Below, piece after piece: positions 24,692 to 35,750 of a stretch of 43,582 nt of DNA. How positions within the stretch are numbered: the stretch's first letter is position 1; every line of letters begins with the position of its first letter. Source of the stretch: Hydrogenophilales bacterium 16-61-112 (GTDB lineage: Bacteria > Pseudomonadota > Gammaproteobacteria > Burkholderiales > Thiobacillaceae); the NCBI GenBank assembly GCA_002257045.1, contig NCHD01000013.1:1-43582 (forward strand). Direction: 5' to 3'. Below the pieces are notes generated by a model. That model was not told the origin of the DNA and made no database searches. It saw only the letters and a program-made list of their open reading frames with translations. A program made the position numbers and the translations under genes.

Positions 24692-25252
24692 TTACTTGCC
24701 GAGGCCTTCGAGCAGGCTCGACAGGTCGTCGGCGTGCTCTTCTTCCATCGCCAGGATGTCTTCCAGCATGCGCCGGGTGGTGACGTCCTTGTCGCCGATG
24801 TAGCGGATCATTTCGCCGTAGCTGTCGATGGCGATGCGCTCGGCGACGAGGTCTTCGCGGATCATGTCGGTCAGCGAATCGCCCTCGATGTACTCGGCGT
24901 GGCTGCGCATCGCCAGGCCTTCGGGGTTGAAATCGGGCTCGCCCTTGAGCTGTACGATGCGGGTGGCGATAAGGTCGGCGTGACCCTGCTCTTCGGTGGC
25001 GTGCTGCAGGAACTCCTGCGCGACCGAATCGGCGTTGATGCCGCTGGCCATGAAGTAATGCCGCTTGTAGCGCAGGATGCAAACCAGTTCGGTGGCCAGC
25101 GCTTCGTTCAGCAACTTGATCACGGTGGTGCGATCGGCCTGATAGCCCTGGGTGACGGCGCCGTCCTCGATGTGCTTGCGGGCGCGGGCGCGCAGGGTCT
25201 TGATGTCGGTGAGAAAGGGTTGGGCGGAGGGTGCGGTTTTGGCTTTGGCCAT
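24692..25252 (-). CDS. Ferritin-like (bacterioferritin-related) protein
   Basis: The 186-aa protein is a four-helix ferritin-like protein with di-iron-type motifs: EALATELVCILRYKRHYF in helix 1, ATEEQGHADLIATRI in helix 2, EDLVAERIAIDSYGEMI in helix 3 and AMEEEHADDLSSLLEG in helix 4. It likely stores or oxidises iron and so limits Fenton chemistry; the neighbouring katG/oxyR block supports a peroxide or iron theme. It follows the zip gene by 24 bases in the same direction. Whether it binds haem, like true bacterioferritin, cannot be told. Confidence 0.88.
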   Translation of the reverse strand: MAKAKTAPSAQPFLTDIKTLRARARKHIEDGAVTQGYQADRTTVIKLLNEALATELVCILRYKRHYFMASGINADSVAQEFLQHATEEQGHADLIATRIVQLKGEPDFNPEGLAMRSHAEYIEGDSLTDMIREDLVAERIAIDSYGEMIRYIGDKDVTTRRMLEDILAMEEEHADDLSSLLEGLGK

Positions 25253-25276
25253 GTGTGACTCCTTTGGGTTGCGGGT

Positions 25277-26194
25277 TTATCCGAGGGCAGTATCCAGCAT
25301 CATCATGACAGCAAAGCCGCCGATGAGGCCGAGTGTTGCAGCTTGCTCGTGTCCCTTGCGGTTGGTTTCCGGAATGATTTCGTGCGACACCACCCAGATC
25401 ATCGCGCCGGCGGCAAAGCCGAGGCCAGCCGGATAAAGCGGGGCGAAGCCGGCAGTGAGTGCGACACCGACGATGGCGCCGAGTGGTTCGGCCAGCCCGG
25501 TCAGCGCCGCCGCGCCAGCGGCCTGCCATGGCGTGTAGGCCACGGTGCGCAGCGCGACCGCGACCACCAGGCCTTCGGGGATGTCCTGAATCGCGATGGC
25601 CGCCGCCAGCGGAATGCCGACCGACAGGTCGCCGCCGGCAAAGCCGACGCCGATGGCCATGCCTTCGGGAAAATTATGCAGGGCGATGGCAAACACCATC
25701 AGCCACACGCGGCGCAGCGCGATCCAGTCGGGGCCATGGCGGCCGGACTGCACATGCTCGTGCGGCAGGGCCTTGTCGGCCAGCAGCAAAAACAGCGCGC
25801 CCGCCACGAAGCCCGCCACCACGACGAGCGCGCCGGCGGGCTTGTTGCCGAACAGCTCGGTGCCGGCGGCGACGCCCGGCAAGATCAGTGAAAAGCACGC
25901 GGCGGCGACCATGACGCCGGCGCCGAAGCCGAGCATCACGTCTTCCCAGCGGGCGGAAATCCGCCGCAGGAACAGCGCGGGCAACGCGCCCAGCGCGGTC
26001 GCCAGCGCCGCCACGCCCGACCCCGCGAGCGCCTGCCCCATTGGCGTGGCGAGCGAGGTACCGCCCTGCACCCAGGCCACCCACAGCAGCGCCGCCAGCA
26101 GCGCGGCGAACACGCCGCCGCTGCTCCACTTCATTGTTGCGGCGTGGCGCGGGTCGGTCAGGTAGCCTTGCAGGGTGCGGACGGCAGTGTTCAT
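25277..26194 (-). CDS. ZIP family divalent metal transporter
   Basis: The 305-aa membrane protein has about eight hydrophobic segments and the ZIP metal-pore motifs in helices 4 and 5: ALHNFPEGMAIGVGF and IAIQDIPEGLVVAVAL. It also has a final ALGLIGGFAVMMMLDTAL helix. ZIP proteins import zinc, iron or manganese. Together with the downstream ferritin-like gene it forms a small metal operon. The first about 34 codons of this gene have a decayed twin at 35649-35750, next to the second katG block. Confidence 0.93.
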   Translation of the reverse strand: MNTAVRTLQGYLTDPRHAATMKWSSGGVFAALLAALLWVAWVQGGTSLATPMGQALAGSGVAALATALGALPALFLRRISARWEDVMLGFGAGVMVAAACFSLILPGVAAGTELFGNKPAGALVVVAGFVAGALFLLLADKALPHEHVQSGRHGPDWIALRRVWLMVFAIALHNFPEGMAIGVGFAGGDLSVGIPLAAAIAIQDIPEGLVVAVALRTVAYTPWQAAGAAALTGLAEPLGAIVGVALTAGFAPLYPAGLGFAAGAMIWVVSHEIIPETNRKGHEQAATLGLIGGFAVMMMLDTALG

Positions 26195-26315
26195 GTCTGA
26201 AGTGTAAATTCCCAGCCTGCGAATTCAAGCGTTCGGCGTGCGAGCGGCCATGCAAGACAGGACGCGCGTTGGCTGCGTGTTGCCGCATGCGCGTCGCAGA
26301 TGAGCAGCGGGGCCA

Positions 26316-26501
26316 TCAACCGATCCCCAAAATCTCGTCGTCATCCAGCGCGGCAACGCCGCCGAGGCCGAGTCCGACCCGGCTCAACACATGCATCAAC
26401 GCGTGGCGCACCGGATGGGCCGGGGCGGGGTAGACCGGCGCGCTGGCATGCTGGTCGTGGCGGTATTCGTCGTAGGTGCTGATCATGCTCATGGCAATCA
26501 T
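26316..26501 (-). CDS. 61-aa small protein, copy 1, linked to katG-oxyR
   Basis: The ATG at 26501 has GGAGAA six bases upstream. The product begins MIAMSMISTYDEYRHDQHAS, continues with a proline/histidine stretch (PVYPAPAHPVRH), an amphipathic helix-like ALMHVLSRVGLGLGGVAAL and an acidic end DDDEILGIG. I recognise no family. It is real because a second copy (35803-35988) has the same length, start, ribosome site and 51 of 61 identical residues, and because its promoter shares the katG-oxyR regulatory element. The longer open frame upstream is leader. No signal peptide; the glycine-rich hydrophobic stretch is too short to be a clear membrane anchor. Confidence 0.8.
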   Translation of the reverse strand: MIAMSMISTYDEYRHDQHASAPVYPAPAHPVRHALMHVLSRVGLGLGGVAALDDDEILGIG

Positions 26502-26621
26502 GGTGTTCTCCCGGGTTTGATTGAGTGCGCCTGAGATCAGGCTGTTTTCCCTTGCCTCGTTTGCGTTCGGCCTTCGCCGCTTGCGCAGGGCAGTGACTGT
26601 ATTTAAAGCCATCAATGAGAA

Positions 26622-26661
26622 TTTGTCTCATGAATAATTTTGAATGAATTGATTGATAAAA
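26622..26661. promoter_or_regulatory. Shared bipartite regulatory element, small gene copy 1
   Basis: TTTGTCTCATGAAT at 26622 and GATTGATAAA at 26651 are separated by the same distance (29 bases start to start) as in the three other copies in this window. The size, position and recurrence upstream of katG-oxyR genes suggest an OxyR operator; half-sites recur at about 10-base intervals (TGAAT at 26631 and 26641). The small gene start lies 121 bases away on the minus strand. Confidence 0.6.
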
Positions 26662-26754
26662 TAGAACATCAATGCGTGCCGTCGCACGGCGGCGCTGGCG
26701 TCTTCCCCGGGCCATTCCGCCTTGTTTCAGGTGCGGGCAGAGGCCTTGAAAATG

Positions 26755-26793
26755 AAAACGGCGCTTCGGATATCCCGAAGCGCCGCCTTTTTT
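26755..26793. terminator. Bidirectional-looking terminator downstream of katG copy 1
   Basis: Perfect 11-bp stem CGGCGCTTCGG/CCGAAGCGCCG (26759-26769 and 26775-26785) with loop ATATC. AAAA precedes it (T tract for the minus-strand katG message) and TTTTTT follows on the plus strand. Confidence 0.85.
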
Positions 26794-26892
26794 GCCCGGA
26801 CTTGCGTCAGGGCCGACTCCCGCTCATACCGCGTGCCATGGCCTCAGCGTGCTGAAAGCCCGGGGCACGCCCCCGCGGGACCGGTTGCTCGA

Positions 26893-29160
<2,268 letters not shown>

Positions 29161-29173
29161 TCAATTTCAATTC

Positions 29174-30079
29174 ATGACCCTGCAAGAACTCAAATACCTG
29201 GTTGCGCTCGCCGACCACGGGCACTTCGGACGTGCCGCCGAATCCTGTTTCATCACCCAGTCCACATTGTCCACCCAGATCAAGAAGCTGGAAGACTTTC
29301 TTGGCATCACCTTGTTCGACCGCAGCCTCAAGCGCGTGACGCCAACACCAACCGGTCGCGAGATCCTCATCGCCGCACGCAATATCGTCGAAGAATCCGA
29401 GCGCATCCGCGAACTGGCCAAACACGCGCAGGACCCGATGACGCGCACGATTCACCTCGGCGTGATTCCCACCCTGGGGCCGTATTACCTGCCACATGCG
29501 CTGACTCTGGCGCATAAGAAGCATCCAGGTTTGCGCCTGTTGCTGCGCGAGGAAATGACGCCGCAGATCCTGGAGCATCTTAACGACGGCAAGCTGGATG
29601 CGGGCTTGCTGGCGCTGCCGGTGACCGACGACAGCCTGCGCGTCGAACCGTTGTTTTACGAGCCGTTTTTTGCCGCTCTGCCAGCCGGGCATGCGCTCGC
29701 CAAACACGCGGAGCTCAAGGTGTCGGACATCATGTCGGAAAAGTTGCTGCTGCTCGATGAAGGTCATTGCCTGCGCGATCAGGCGCTGGACGTGTGCGGA
29801 ACCGGATCGCGCGGCCGCGAGGAAGTGCGCGCCACCAGCCTGGAAACCCTGCGCCAGATGGTCGGCATGGGTTTGGGGCTGACCTTGCTGCCGGCGCTGT
29901 CCGTGGATGCCGGGCCACGCACCACTAAAAAGTCGGTGGAAATCCGTCCCTTTAAAGCACCGCCGCCGGGGCGCACCATCGGCCTCGCGTGGCGCAAGCG
30001 CGCACCATTCCCCGAAACCTTCGAGCGTCTCGCCGCCACGCTCAAGGCCAACCTGCCGCCCGAAGTGGAGCCCGTCTGA
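29174..30079 (+). CDS. oxyR: Peroxide-sensing LysR-type regulator OxyR, copy 1
   Basis: The 301-aa regulator has an N-terminal winged helix (residues 1-60, FGRAAESCFITQSTLSTQIKKLE) and a substrate-binding-like domain with both redox cysteines, C199 and C208 (GHCLRDQALDVC), at exactly the E. coli numbering. It should sense hydrogen peroxide by disulfide formation and activate katG. ATG at 29174. It is followed after one base by a DUF202 gene. Copy 2 (38591) differs by about 24 residues by eye, and keeps both cysteines. Confidence 0.95.
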   Translation: MTLQELKYLVALADHGHFGRAAESCFITQSTLSTQIKKLEDFLGITLFDRSLKRVTPTPTGREILIAARNIVEESERIRELAKHAQDPMTRTIHLGVIPTLGPYYLPHALTLAHKKHPGLRLLLREEMTPQILEHLNDGKLDAGLLALPVTDDSLRVEPLFYEPFFAALPAGHALAKHAELKVSDIMSEKLLLLDEGHCLRDQALDVCGTGSRGREEVRATSLETLRQMVGMGLGLTLLPALSVDAGPRTTKKSVEIRPFKAPPPGRTIGLAWRKRAPFPETFERLAATLKANLPPEVEPV

Positions 30080-30080
30080 C

Positions 30081-30446
30081 ATGTCCGATCTGAACGACCC
30101 GCGCGTATTTTTCGCCGCCGAACGCACGCTGATGGCGTGGAACCGAACCGGCCTCACCCTGATGGCGTTTGGCTTCGTGCTCGAGCGCTTCGGCCTGTTT
30201 CTGCACATGCTGCGACAGGACGCCAGCGGCGCAGGACGCGATCTGTCGTTCTGGATCGGCATTGCCTTCATCGTGCTGGCGCTGGGGGTGATGAGTTTTT
30301 CCATCGTGCAGTTTCGCCGCGTGCTCGCCACGCTGAAGCCGATCGAGATTCCCGCGCGTTATTGCACCTGGGCGGGGATGGCGATGAACCTGTCGGTGGT
30401 GCTGCTGGGGTTTGCGCTGCTGGCCTACCTGTTTTCCGAGCTGTAA
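30081..30446 (+). CDS. DUF202 (YidH-like) membrane protein, copy 1
   Basis: The 121-aa protein begins MSDLNDPRVFFAAERTLMAW, the DUF202 signature (FAAERT-LAW-RT), and has three membrane helices (about 24-44, 58-78 and 95-117). The family role is unknown. The start ATG follows the oxyR stop by one base, so it is co-translated with OxyR and may be controlled by it. The same pair recurs in copy 2, with 8 differing residues. The neighbour on the right is the convergent modC gene, 7 bases away. Confidence 0.9.
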   Translation: MSDLNDPRVFFAAERTLMAWNRTGLTLMAFGFVLERFGLFLHMLRQDASGAGRDLSFWIGIAFIVLALGVMSFSIVQFRRVLATLKPIEIPARYCTWAGMAMNLSVVLLGFALLAYLFSEL

Positions 30447-30453
30447 GCGCCGC

Positions 30454-31263
30454 TCAGGTTTCCTTGTCGAGGCGCAGCCTTAGCACGGTGCCGGGCAGTG
30501 CGTCCAGCCGCGGTACCTGCAGCAAATGCCCCGCAAGCTCCAGTGTCGTCGTGTCGCCCGCGTGCGCCACGACCCGCACGCGATGCGCCGGCAGCACGCC
30601 GAGGCGCGCCAGACCTTCTGCCGCCGCGCCTTGCCAACTCACCCGGCCGCCCTCGAGACAGACCAGATGATCGGCCAGCCGTGCGACTTCGTCGGCCGAG
30701 TGGCTCACATACAGAATCGGGATCGCGAGTTCGCGGTGCAGGCGGTCGAGGCAGGGCAGGATTTCGTCGCGCGCGGGGGCATCGAGCGCGGCCAGCGGCT
30801 CGTCCATCAGCAACAGGCGCGGACTGGAGAGCAGGGCGCGGCCGATGGCGACGCGCTGGCGCTGGCCGCCTGACAACTGGTGCGGCTGTTGCGCGATCAG
30901 CGGCGCCAGCCCGAGCCAGCCGATCACGGCGTCCCACTGCAGCGTGCGTTCGGCGGGCGGCACGCGCGTCATGCCGTATTCGAGGTTGGCGCGCACTGAC
31001 AGGTGCGGAAACAGGCTGGCTTCCTGGAACACGTAGCCGAGCGCGCGGCGATGCGTCGGCAGGAAAGTGGTGTCGTCCTGCCAGGTTTCGCCGTTGACCG
31101 TGAGCCGCCCCGGCGCGCGCATCAGCCCGGCAATCAGCCGCAACAAGGTGGTCTTGCCCGAGCCGGAATGGCCGAACAGCGCGGTGACGCCGCGCGACGG
31201 AAACTGCAGTTCGAGGTCGAGGCTGAACGCGCCCAGGGCAGTCTTGAAGCGTGCTTCGATCAT
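30454..31263 (-). CDS. modC: Molybdate ABC transporter ATP-binding protein ModC
   Basis: The 269-aa ATPase has the Walker [10 protein letters not shown] (about 30-38), Q-loop, signature [15 protein letters not shown], Walker [13 protein letters not shown] and the H-loop [10 protein letters not shown] short C-terminal TOBE-like part (about 35 residues) ends the protein, shorter than in typical ModC of about 350 aa. The frame is open far upstream inside modB, but the ATG at 31263 in an ATGA overlap with modB is the correct start. It imports molybdate with ModA and ModB. A decayed piece of a related modC end is found at 39864-39992. Confidence 0.92.
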   Translation of the reverse strand: MIEARFKTALGAFSLDLELQFPSRGVTALFGHSGSGKTTLLRLIAGLMRAPGRLTVNGETWQDDTTFLPTHRRALGYVFQEASLFPHLSVRANLEYGMTRVPPAERTLQWDAVIGWLGLAPLIAQQPHQLSGGQRQRVAIGRALLSSPRLLLMDEPLAALDAPARDEILPCLDRLHRELAIPILYVSHSADEVARLADHLVCLEGGRVSWQGAAAEGLARLGVLPAHRVRVVAHAGDTTTLELAGHLLQVPRLDALPGTVLRLRLDKET

Positions 31264-31943
31264 GTCGCCACTTTTTGCCAGTGACCGCCGTAGCGGCCCA
31301 GCATCAGCAGCACCACAAAGGAAAACAGCACCAGCCCGGCCGACAGCAGGTGCGCGTTGGGGTAGTCGATAGCTTCGACGTGGTCGTATATCGCCACTGA
31401 CAGCACGCGCGTTTCGCCCGGAATATTGCCGCCCAGCATCAGCACCACGCCGAACTCGCCGACCGTATGGGCGAACGCCAGCACCGCCGCGGTGATGAAG
31501 CCGGGCCGCGCCAGGGGCACGGCCACGCTCCTGAAACGATCCCAGGCATTGGCGCGCAGGGTGGCGGCTACTTCGAACGGGCGTGCGCCAATAGCCGCAA
31601 ACGCGTTGGCGATCGGCTGCACCGCGAAGGGCAGCGAAAACAGCACCGAGCCCACGACCAGCCCGCCGAAGCTGAACGGCAGCGTGTCGAGTCCCAGCGC
31701 CAGCATCCATTGGCCTACCTGGCCCTGCGGCCCCAGCAGCACCAGCAGGTAAAACCCCAGCACCGTCGGCGGCAGCACCAGCGGCAGCGACACCAGCGCG
31801 GTGACTGCTGCGCGCAGGCGCGCGTGAGTATGGGTCAGCCACCAGGCCAGCGGCGTGGCGATCAGCATGAGCAGCAGCGTGGTGACCGCGGCCAGCTTGA
31901 GCGTCAGCGTGATCGCCGAGAGGTCGGCGGCGGACAGGGTCAT
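31260..31943 (-). CDS. modB: Molybdate ABC transporter permease ModB
   Basis: The 227-aa permease has about five to six membrane helices and the EAA-type loop for the ATPase contact ([33 protein letters not shown]). The N-terminus reads [11 protein letters not shown], typical for ModB. It lies between modA (3 bases upstream) and modC (overlapping), the usual order. Confidence 0.94.
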   Translation of the reverse strand: MTLSAADLSAITLTLKLAAVTTLLLMLIATPLAWWLTHTHARLRAAVTALVSLPLVLPPTVLGFYLLVLLGPQGQVGQWMLALGLDTLPFSFGGLVVGSVLFSLPFAVQPIANAFAAIGARPFEVAATLRANAWDRFRSVAVPLARPGFITAAVLAFAHTVGEFGVVLMLGGNIPGETRVLSVAIYDHVEAIDYPNAHLLSAGLVLFSFVVLLMLGRYGGHWQKVAT

Positions 31944-31946
31944 GGC

Positions 31947-32690
31947 CTACCGATCGTAACCGTAACCGTAGCCGCGGATGAGCTTTTGCGCTGCTGGCGT
32001 GCGCAGGAAATCGAGCAGGGCCTGCGCAGCTGGATTGCCGGCGCCGTGTTTCAGCAGCGCGGCGTCCTGGCGGATCGGCGTGTAATAGCGGGACGGGATC
32101 AGCCAGACCGAGCCGCTGGTGAGTTTGCCGTCCAGCATGATCTGCGATAGCGCGACGAAACCGATTTCGGCGTTGCCACTGGCCACGTACTGATGAGTCT
32201 GGCCGATGTTTTCACCCATGACCTGCTTGTCCCTGACCGCTTCGTTCAGCCCCAGCTTCGCCAAAACCTGCATCGCAGCCGTTCCGTAAGGGGCGAGTCT
32301 CGGGTTGGCAATCGCCACATGTTTGAACTGGTTGGCCTTGAGCACGGCATCGCTGCCGTCGAGGGTCCTGGGGTCGGCGCTCCACAGCGCCAGCTTGCCG
32401 ATGGCGTAGGTCTGCGTGCGCAGTGCGGCGCCTTCGCGCTGCAGGCGTTTCGGCGTTTCAGCGTCGGCCGCCAGCAGCACGTCGAACGGTGCGCCGTTCT
32501 TGATCTGGGCGTAGAACTTGCCGGTCGCGCCCGAAGACAGGACCATCACATGACCGGTCGCTTTTTCGAACAGCGGCTGCAGCGCCTTCATCGGTGCACT
32601 GAAATTTGCAGCAACGGCAATACTGGCTTGATCGGCGTGGGCTGGGAGCGCGAGGGCGATGGCCAAAGCTGCATACAGAGGGCGGAACAT
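31947..32690 (-). CDS. modA: Molybdate-binding periplasmic protein ModA
   Basis: The 247-aa protein has a signal peptide (about 1-19, ending PAHAD) and the ModA pattern: [41 protein letters not shown] near the N-terminus, where the oxyanion-binding Ser/Ala residues lie, and [24 protein letters not shown] further on. It binds molybdate or tungstate in the periplasm. The ATG at 32690 has GGAG upstream. A ModE-like operator precedes it. Confidence 0.94.
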   Translation of the reverse strand: MFRPLYAALAIALALPAHADQASIAVAANFSAPMKALQPLFEKATGHVMVLSSGATGKFYAQIKNGAPFDVLLAADAETPKRLQREGAALRTQTYAIGKLALWSADPRTLDGSDAVLKANQFKHVAIANPRLAPYGTAAMQVLAKLGLNEAVRDKQVMGENIGQTHQYVASGNAEIGFVALSQIMLDGKLTSGSVWLIPSRYYTPIRQDAALLKHGAGNPAAQALLDFLRTPAAQKLIRGYGYGYDR

Positions 32691-32713
32691 GGATGTTCTC
32701 CAGTGGATTGATT

Positions 32714-32737
32714 CGTTGTATTCAGTATGTCATAACG
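32714..32737. promoter_or_regulatory. ModE-like operator upstream of modA
   Basis: Read on the minus strand the 24 bases begin CGTTATGACA and end ATACAACG, the same half-sites and spacing as the E. coli modA operator as I remember it (CGTTAT, 10 bases, ACATAACG). It lies 24 bases upstream of the modA start codon, right for repression by a molybdate-bound ModE. The modE-like gene is next door. Confidence 0.6.
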
Positions 32738-32778
32738 ATGCAAAACGCGTCAAACCTCAGGGTAAGCGGGAACGCGGG

Positions 32779-33029
32779 TCAGGCTAGTGTGCGCAGGGCT
32801 GCTCGCACTGCTGCGTCGGGAATGTGTTCGAGCAGTCGTGCTTCGAGCGCAGCAGCAAAGCGGGTGGAGGTAGCCATCGCCGACCAACGCGAGTCCCTAT
32901 ACCCGTTCGCGTCGATCAGCCGCCAGTCGGCGTTGTTCATGGCAACGTCCGCCGCGCGCGGTGTGCAGCCCAGGCATCGATGTCGCCGCCAAAGCGGCGC
33001 CAAATATCGAGCGTGGTCCAGCTGATCAT
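32779..33029 (-). pseudogene. Small gene coupled to modE, disrupted by a frameshift
   Basis: An ATG at 33029 overlaps the modE stop by ATGA and opens MISWTTLDIWRRFGGDIDAWA; this frame ends after 30 codons (32937). A second frame continues NADWRLIDA... FAAALEARLLEHIPDAAVRAALRTLA to 32779. The two halves together look like one small protein of about 80 aa with a helical C-terminal half. I recognise no family with confidence. Whether the break is biological or a sequencing slip cannot be decided. Confidence 0.45.
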
Positions 33030-33382
33030 GCGTCCGGATCAGAGTGAGCGAGATGCTGGCTCAACTTCGCCATGTCCGCCTCGGCCGCCTTGCGTGCCCG
33101 GGATTCGAGACGGCGATACAGCGAAATGACCTCGTCGGCCAGCGGAGTGAGCACCGCGCCGCCGCCGTGCGCGCCGCCTTTGCTGGCTTCGACCAGCGAG
33201 CTGCTGAAGCAGCGGTTCATGGTGTTGACCAGATGCCAGGCGCGCTTGTAGCTCATGTTCATGCTGCGTCCGGCGGCGGAAATGGAGCCGGTTTCACGGA
33301 TGGCTTCGAGCAGGCGCACCTTGCCAGGGCCGAGTGCAATGTCGTCGCCGAGAATGAGGCGGAAGCTGAGATGGGGCGTCAT
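33026..33382 (-). CDS. ModE-like winged-helix regulator without the molybdate-binding domain
   Basis: The 118-aa protein matches the N-terminal DNA-binding domain of ModE: LGPGKVRLLEAIRETGSISAAGRSMNMSYKRAWHLVNTMN, followed by GGAHGGGAVLTPLADEVISLYRRLE. It lacks the TOBE/Mop domains of the full-length ModE, as many short relatives do. It lies upstream of modABC and a ModE-like operator, so it is the probable regulator of molybdate uptake; how it would sense molybdate without the Mop domains is unclear. The TolC gene is divergent, 84 bases away. Confidence 0.9.
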   Translation of the reverse strand: MTPHLSFRLILGDDIALGPGKVRLLEAIRETGSISAAGRSMNMSYKRAWHLVNTMNRCFSSSLVEASKGGAHGGGAVLTPLADEVISLYRRLESRARKAAEADMAKLSQHLAHSDPDA

Positions 33383-33466
33383 GCGGCGATGATAGCGTGA
33401 CCCGGCGGCTGGAACTTGTGTCGACCCGTTAGAGTCGGCTACGCAGTCAATTAGAATCGGCCCATC

Positions 33467-34861
33467 TTGAAAACCTTTCTGATTGCCCTCTTGGTTTGCG
33501 CCGCGCCGACGGCCGCGACAGCCTCATCAATGACGCTTGATGCGCCTGCGCGTCCCGGCGCGTTCTGGCGCATGCCCGATGCGTTGCCGTCGCGCGCAGC
33601 CGCACCCGCCAGAGGAAGCGTGCGCTTTGACAGCCTGGCCGCGCTGACCGACCACGCATTGCGCACGCGCGCCGAATCGCGCGCGGCCTGGCTCGAGGCC
33701 GAGGCCGAGGCAGCACGGCTCGACGCCGCGAGCGCCGCCAATTGGCCGACGCTGACCGGGCAGTTCAATTTCACCCGCAGCCAGGCGCTGTCGAGTTCCG
33801 GCGCCTCGGTGCCGGTGCTGCACCGGTACGGCCCCAGCCTTGGGCTCGCCTATGTGCTGTACGACTTCGGCGCGCGCGCGGCCGGCATCGACGCCCAGCG
33901 CTATCAGTTGATCGCCACCTTGCTGAACAACAACCGCGCGCTGCAGGACATCGTGACCGGCGTCGAGACCGCCTGGTTTGCCGTGCAGGCCGCCCGTTCG
34001 CAGGTCGCCGCGCAAACCCAGCAGCTGGCGGCGCTGGGCGCCAGCCTCGACGCGGTCGACGTGCGCGTGCGCGGCGGGCTGGCCGCGCGCGCCGACGCCC
34101 TGCGCGCCCGCGCGGCGCTGGCCGAAGCCGAACTGGCACGCAATGCGGCAGCGCGAGACCTGGGCAAGGCCGAAGCCGCGCTGAAGCAGGCCGCCGGGAT
34201 TGCGCAAACGCAAACGCTGGCGCTCGACTGGCCGAATGCGCTGCCACCCGACCTCGACGCGGCCACCCTGCTGGCCGACCTGCTGGCCGAGGCCGAACGC
34301 CAGCGTCCGGACCTGCACGCCCTGCGCGCCGCCGCCCTGCGTGCCAAAAGTGAAGCCGAGCGCGCGCGCGCCTCGCGCTGGCCGAGCCTGGCGCTGGCCG
34401 CCAATGCCGGCCGCACGCTGTTTCTGGAAGACGAACGCTCGCCATCTAACACCTACAACGTCGGGGTGACGCTGTCGGTTCCGCTGTTCGACGGCGGCCG
34501 GCTGGCGGCCGACGCGCGCGCTGCCGAACGCGACGCCGAGCGCCTGGCCGCGGCGGCCGACGCGCAGCAGCAGACCGTGGCGCTGGAGGTGGTGCAGGCG
34601 TTCGAAGACGTGCGTTATGCGCAATCCGCCCGCGCCGGCATCACGCTGCAGTTCGACAGTGCCGACGAGTCGGCGCGCGCGGCCGAGGCGCGCTACAAAG
34701 CCGGCGTTGGCAGTCTGCTCGAATGGCTGACCGCGCAGGCCGATCTGGCGCGCGCGCGGCAGGCCCAGGCGCAGGCCGACAGCGACTGGCTGGCGGCCTT
34801 TTCCCGTTTGAATCACGCGCTCGGGCGGCTGCCCGCAGCACTTACCGAGAGTTCCTTATGA
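33467..34861 (+). CDS. TolC-family outer-membrane efflux protein
   Basis: The 464-aa product has a signal peptide (MKTFLIALLVCAAPTAATAS) starting at a TTG at 33467, then a helical TolC/OEP architecture with two internal repeats: GPSLGLAYVLYDFGARAAGIDA in the first and VGVTLSVPLFDGGRLAADARAAE in the second. It is the outer-membrane channel of a tripartite efflux pump. Its stop overlaps the adaptor start by ATGA, so both were made from one message. The inner-membrane pump of this set is missing here. Confidence 0.9.
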   Translation: MKTFLIALLVCAAPTAATASSMTLDAPARPGAFWRMPDALPSRAAAPARGSVRFDSLAALTDHALRTRAESRAAWLEAEAEAARLDAASAANWPTLTGQFNFTRSQALSSSGASVPVLHRYGPSLGLAYVLYDFGARAAGIDAQRYQLIATLLNNNRALQDIVTGVETAWFAVQAARSQVAAQTQQLAALGASLDAVDVRVRGGLAARADALRARAALAEAELARNAAARDLGKAEAALKQAAGIAQTQTLALDWPNALPPDLDAATLLADLLAEAERQRPDLHALRAAALRAKSEAERARASRWPSLALAANAGRTLFLEDERSPSNTYNVGVTLSVPLFDGGRLAADARAAERDAERLAAAADAQQQTVALEVVQAFEDVRYAQSARAGITLQFDSADESARAAEARYKAGVGSLLEWLTAQADLARARQAQAQADSDWLAAFSRLNHALGRLPAALTESSL

Positions 34862-35721
34862 AAGGTCGCATCGTCGCTGTTGTTGTCGTGCTCGCGCTGG
34901 TCGCCGGCGTCGTCTATCGCGTCCAGACCGGGGAAGCCGGCGGCGATGCGCGCGGCCCCGGCGGCGGCGAAGGCCGCGCCATTGCGGTGAAAACCGTGGC
35001 GGTCGAGGTGCGTGACTTTCCGCGCGTAATCGAGTTGCCGGGCACCCTCGAGGCGGCGCGCCAGGCGGTCGTCTCGGCGCAGGTCGGCGGCACGCTGCAA
35101 AAGCAGCTGGTGCAGGAAGGCGACAGCGTGAACGCCGGACAAGTCCTGTTCAGCCTCGACGCGCGCACCGCCGCCACGCGCATCGCGCAAAGCCAGGCGA
35201 GCCTCGCCGCGGCCAGCGCCGAAACCGCCGACGCCGAATCGCGCGTGCAGCGGTTGAAGCCGCTGATGGCGTCGGGCTACATCAGCCAGCAGGAGTTCGA
35301 CGATGCCGCGCTGGTGCGTTCAGCGGCTCGCGCCAAGGCCGCCACCGCACGCGCCGAGCTCGACGCCGCGCGGCTCGACGTCGGCTACGCCACGATCCGC
35401 GCGCCTTTTGCCGGCCGCGTCGGGCGCATCAGCGTCCGGCCGGGCGACCTGATCGCGGCGGGCGGCGCGCTGACCACGCTGGTTGCTGCCGGCGGACTCG
35501 ATGCCCGCGCCAGCGTGGCGCAGCAGGACTGGCCGGCGCTGGCCGCCGCGCGCGTACAGGGGCCGGTTGCGGCCGAGATTTTTCACGATCTGGGCGACAC
35601 ACTGGCCGCGCGCGGTGACCTGGTGTTCGTCGACAGCCAGCTCGACGCCGCCAGCAGCGACACGAATACCCCGCCGCTGCCCCACTTCATGGTGGCGGCG
35701 TGGCGCGGGTCGGCAAAATAG
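34858..35721 (+). pseudogene. RND efflux periplasmic adaptor, cut short by the second katG block
   Basis: The protein starts MKGRIVAVVVVLALVAGVVY (membrane anchor or signal), then RVIELPGTLEAARQAVVSAQVGGTLQKQLVQEGDSV, a coiled-coil hairpin, and YATIRAPFAGRVGRISVRPGDLIAAG, the AcrA/MexA-type barrel-sandwich. Normal adaptors continue after FVDSQLDAAS with the rest of the beta-barrel and membrane-proximal domain (about 80-100 residues more). Here, from about 35645, the sequence is the reverse strand of a zip gene start, giving a false tail (DTNTPPLPHFMVAAWRGSAK). It is therefore truncated and likely inactive, and no pump gene follows. Confidence 0.9.
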
Positions 35722-35750
35722 CCTTGCAGGGTACGGACGGCAATCTTCAT
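35649..35750 (-). pseudogene. 5' fragment of a zip gene at the edge of the second katG block
   Basis: From the ATG at 35750 the minus strand reads MKIAVRTLQGYFADPRHAAT, then MKWGSGGVF, closely matching the first 34 residues of the ZIP transporter at 26194. Homology ends near 35645-35650 in a shared GCCGCCAGCAGCG string, then turns into adaptor sequence. So the block carried the first part of a neighbouring zip gene when it came to lie here. Confidence 0.85.

Larger units (their letters stand above)
26502..26892 (-). other. Leader and upstream region of the small gene, and katG copy 1 3' region
   Basis: This 391-base gap between the small gene and katG copy 1 holds, from high to low coordinates: the katG terminator (26759-26793), the shared regulatory element (26622-26661), an AT-rich TTTAAAT -10-like stretch (about 26600-26610) and a 100-base leader. 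The leader is unlike those of the other three genes in having no ACAGC-loop hairpin; instead it holds a purine-rich and GC-rich stretch of no clear structure. Confidence 0.55.
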
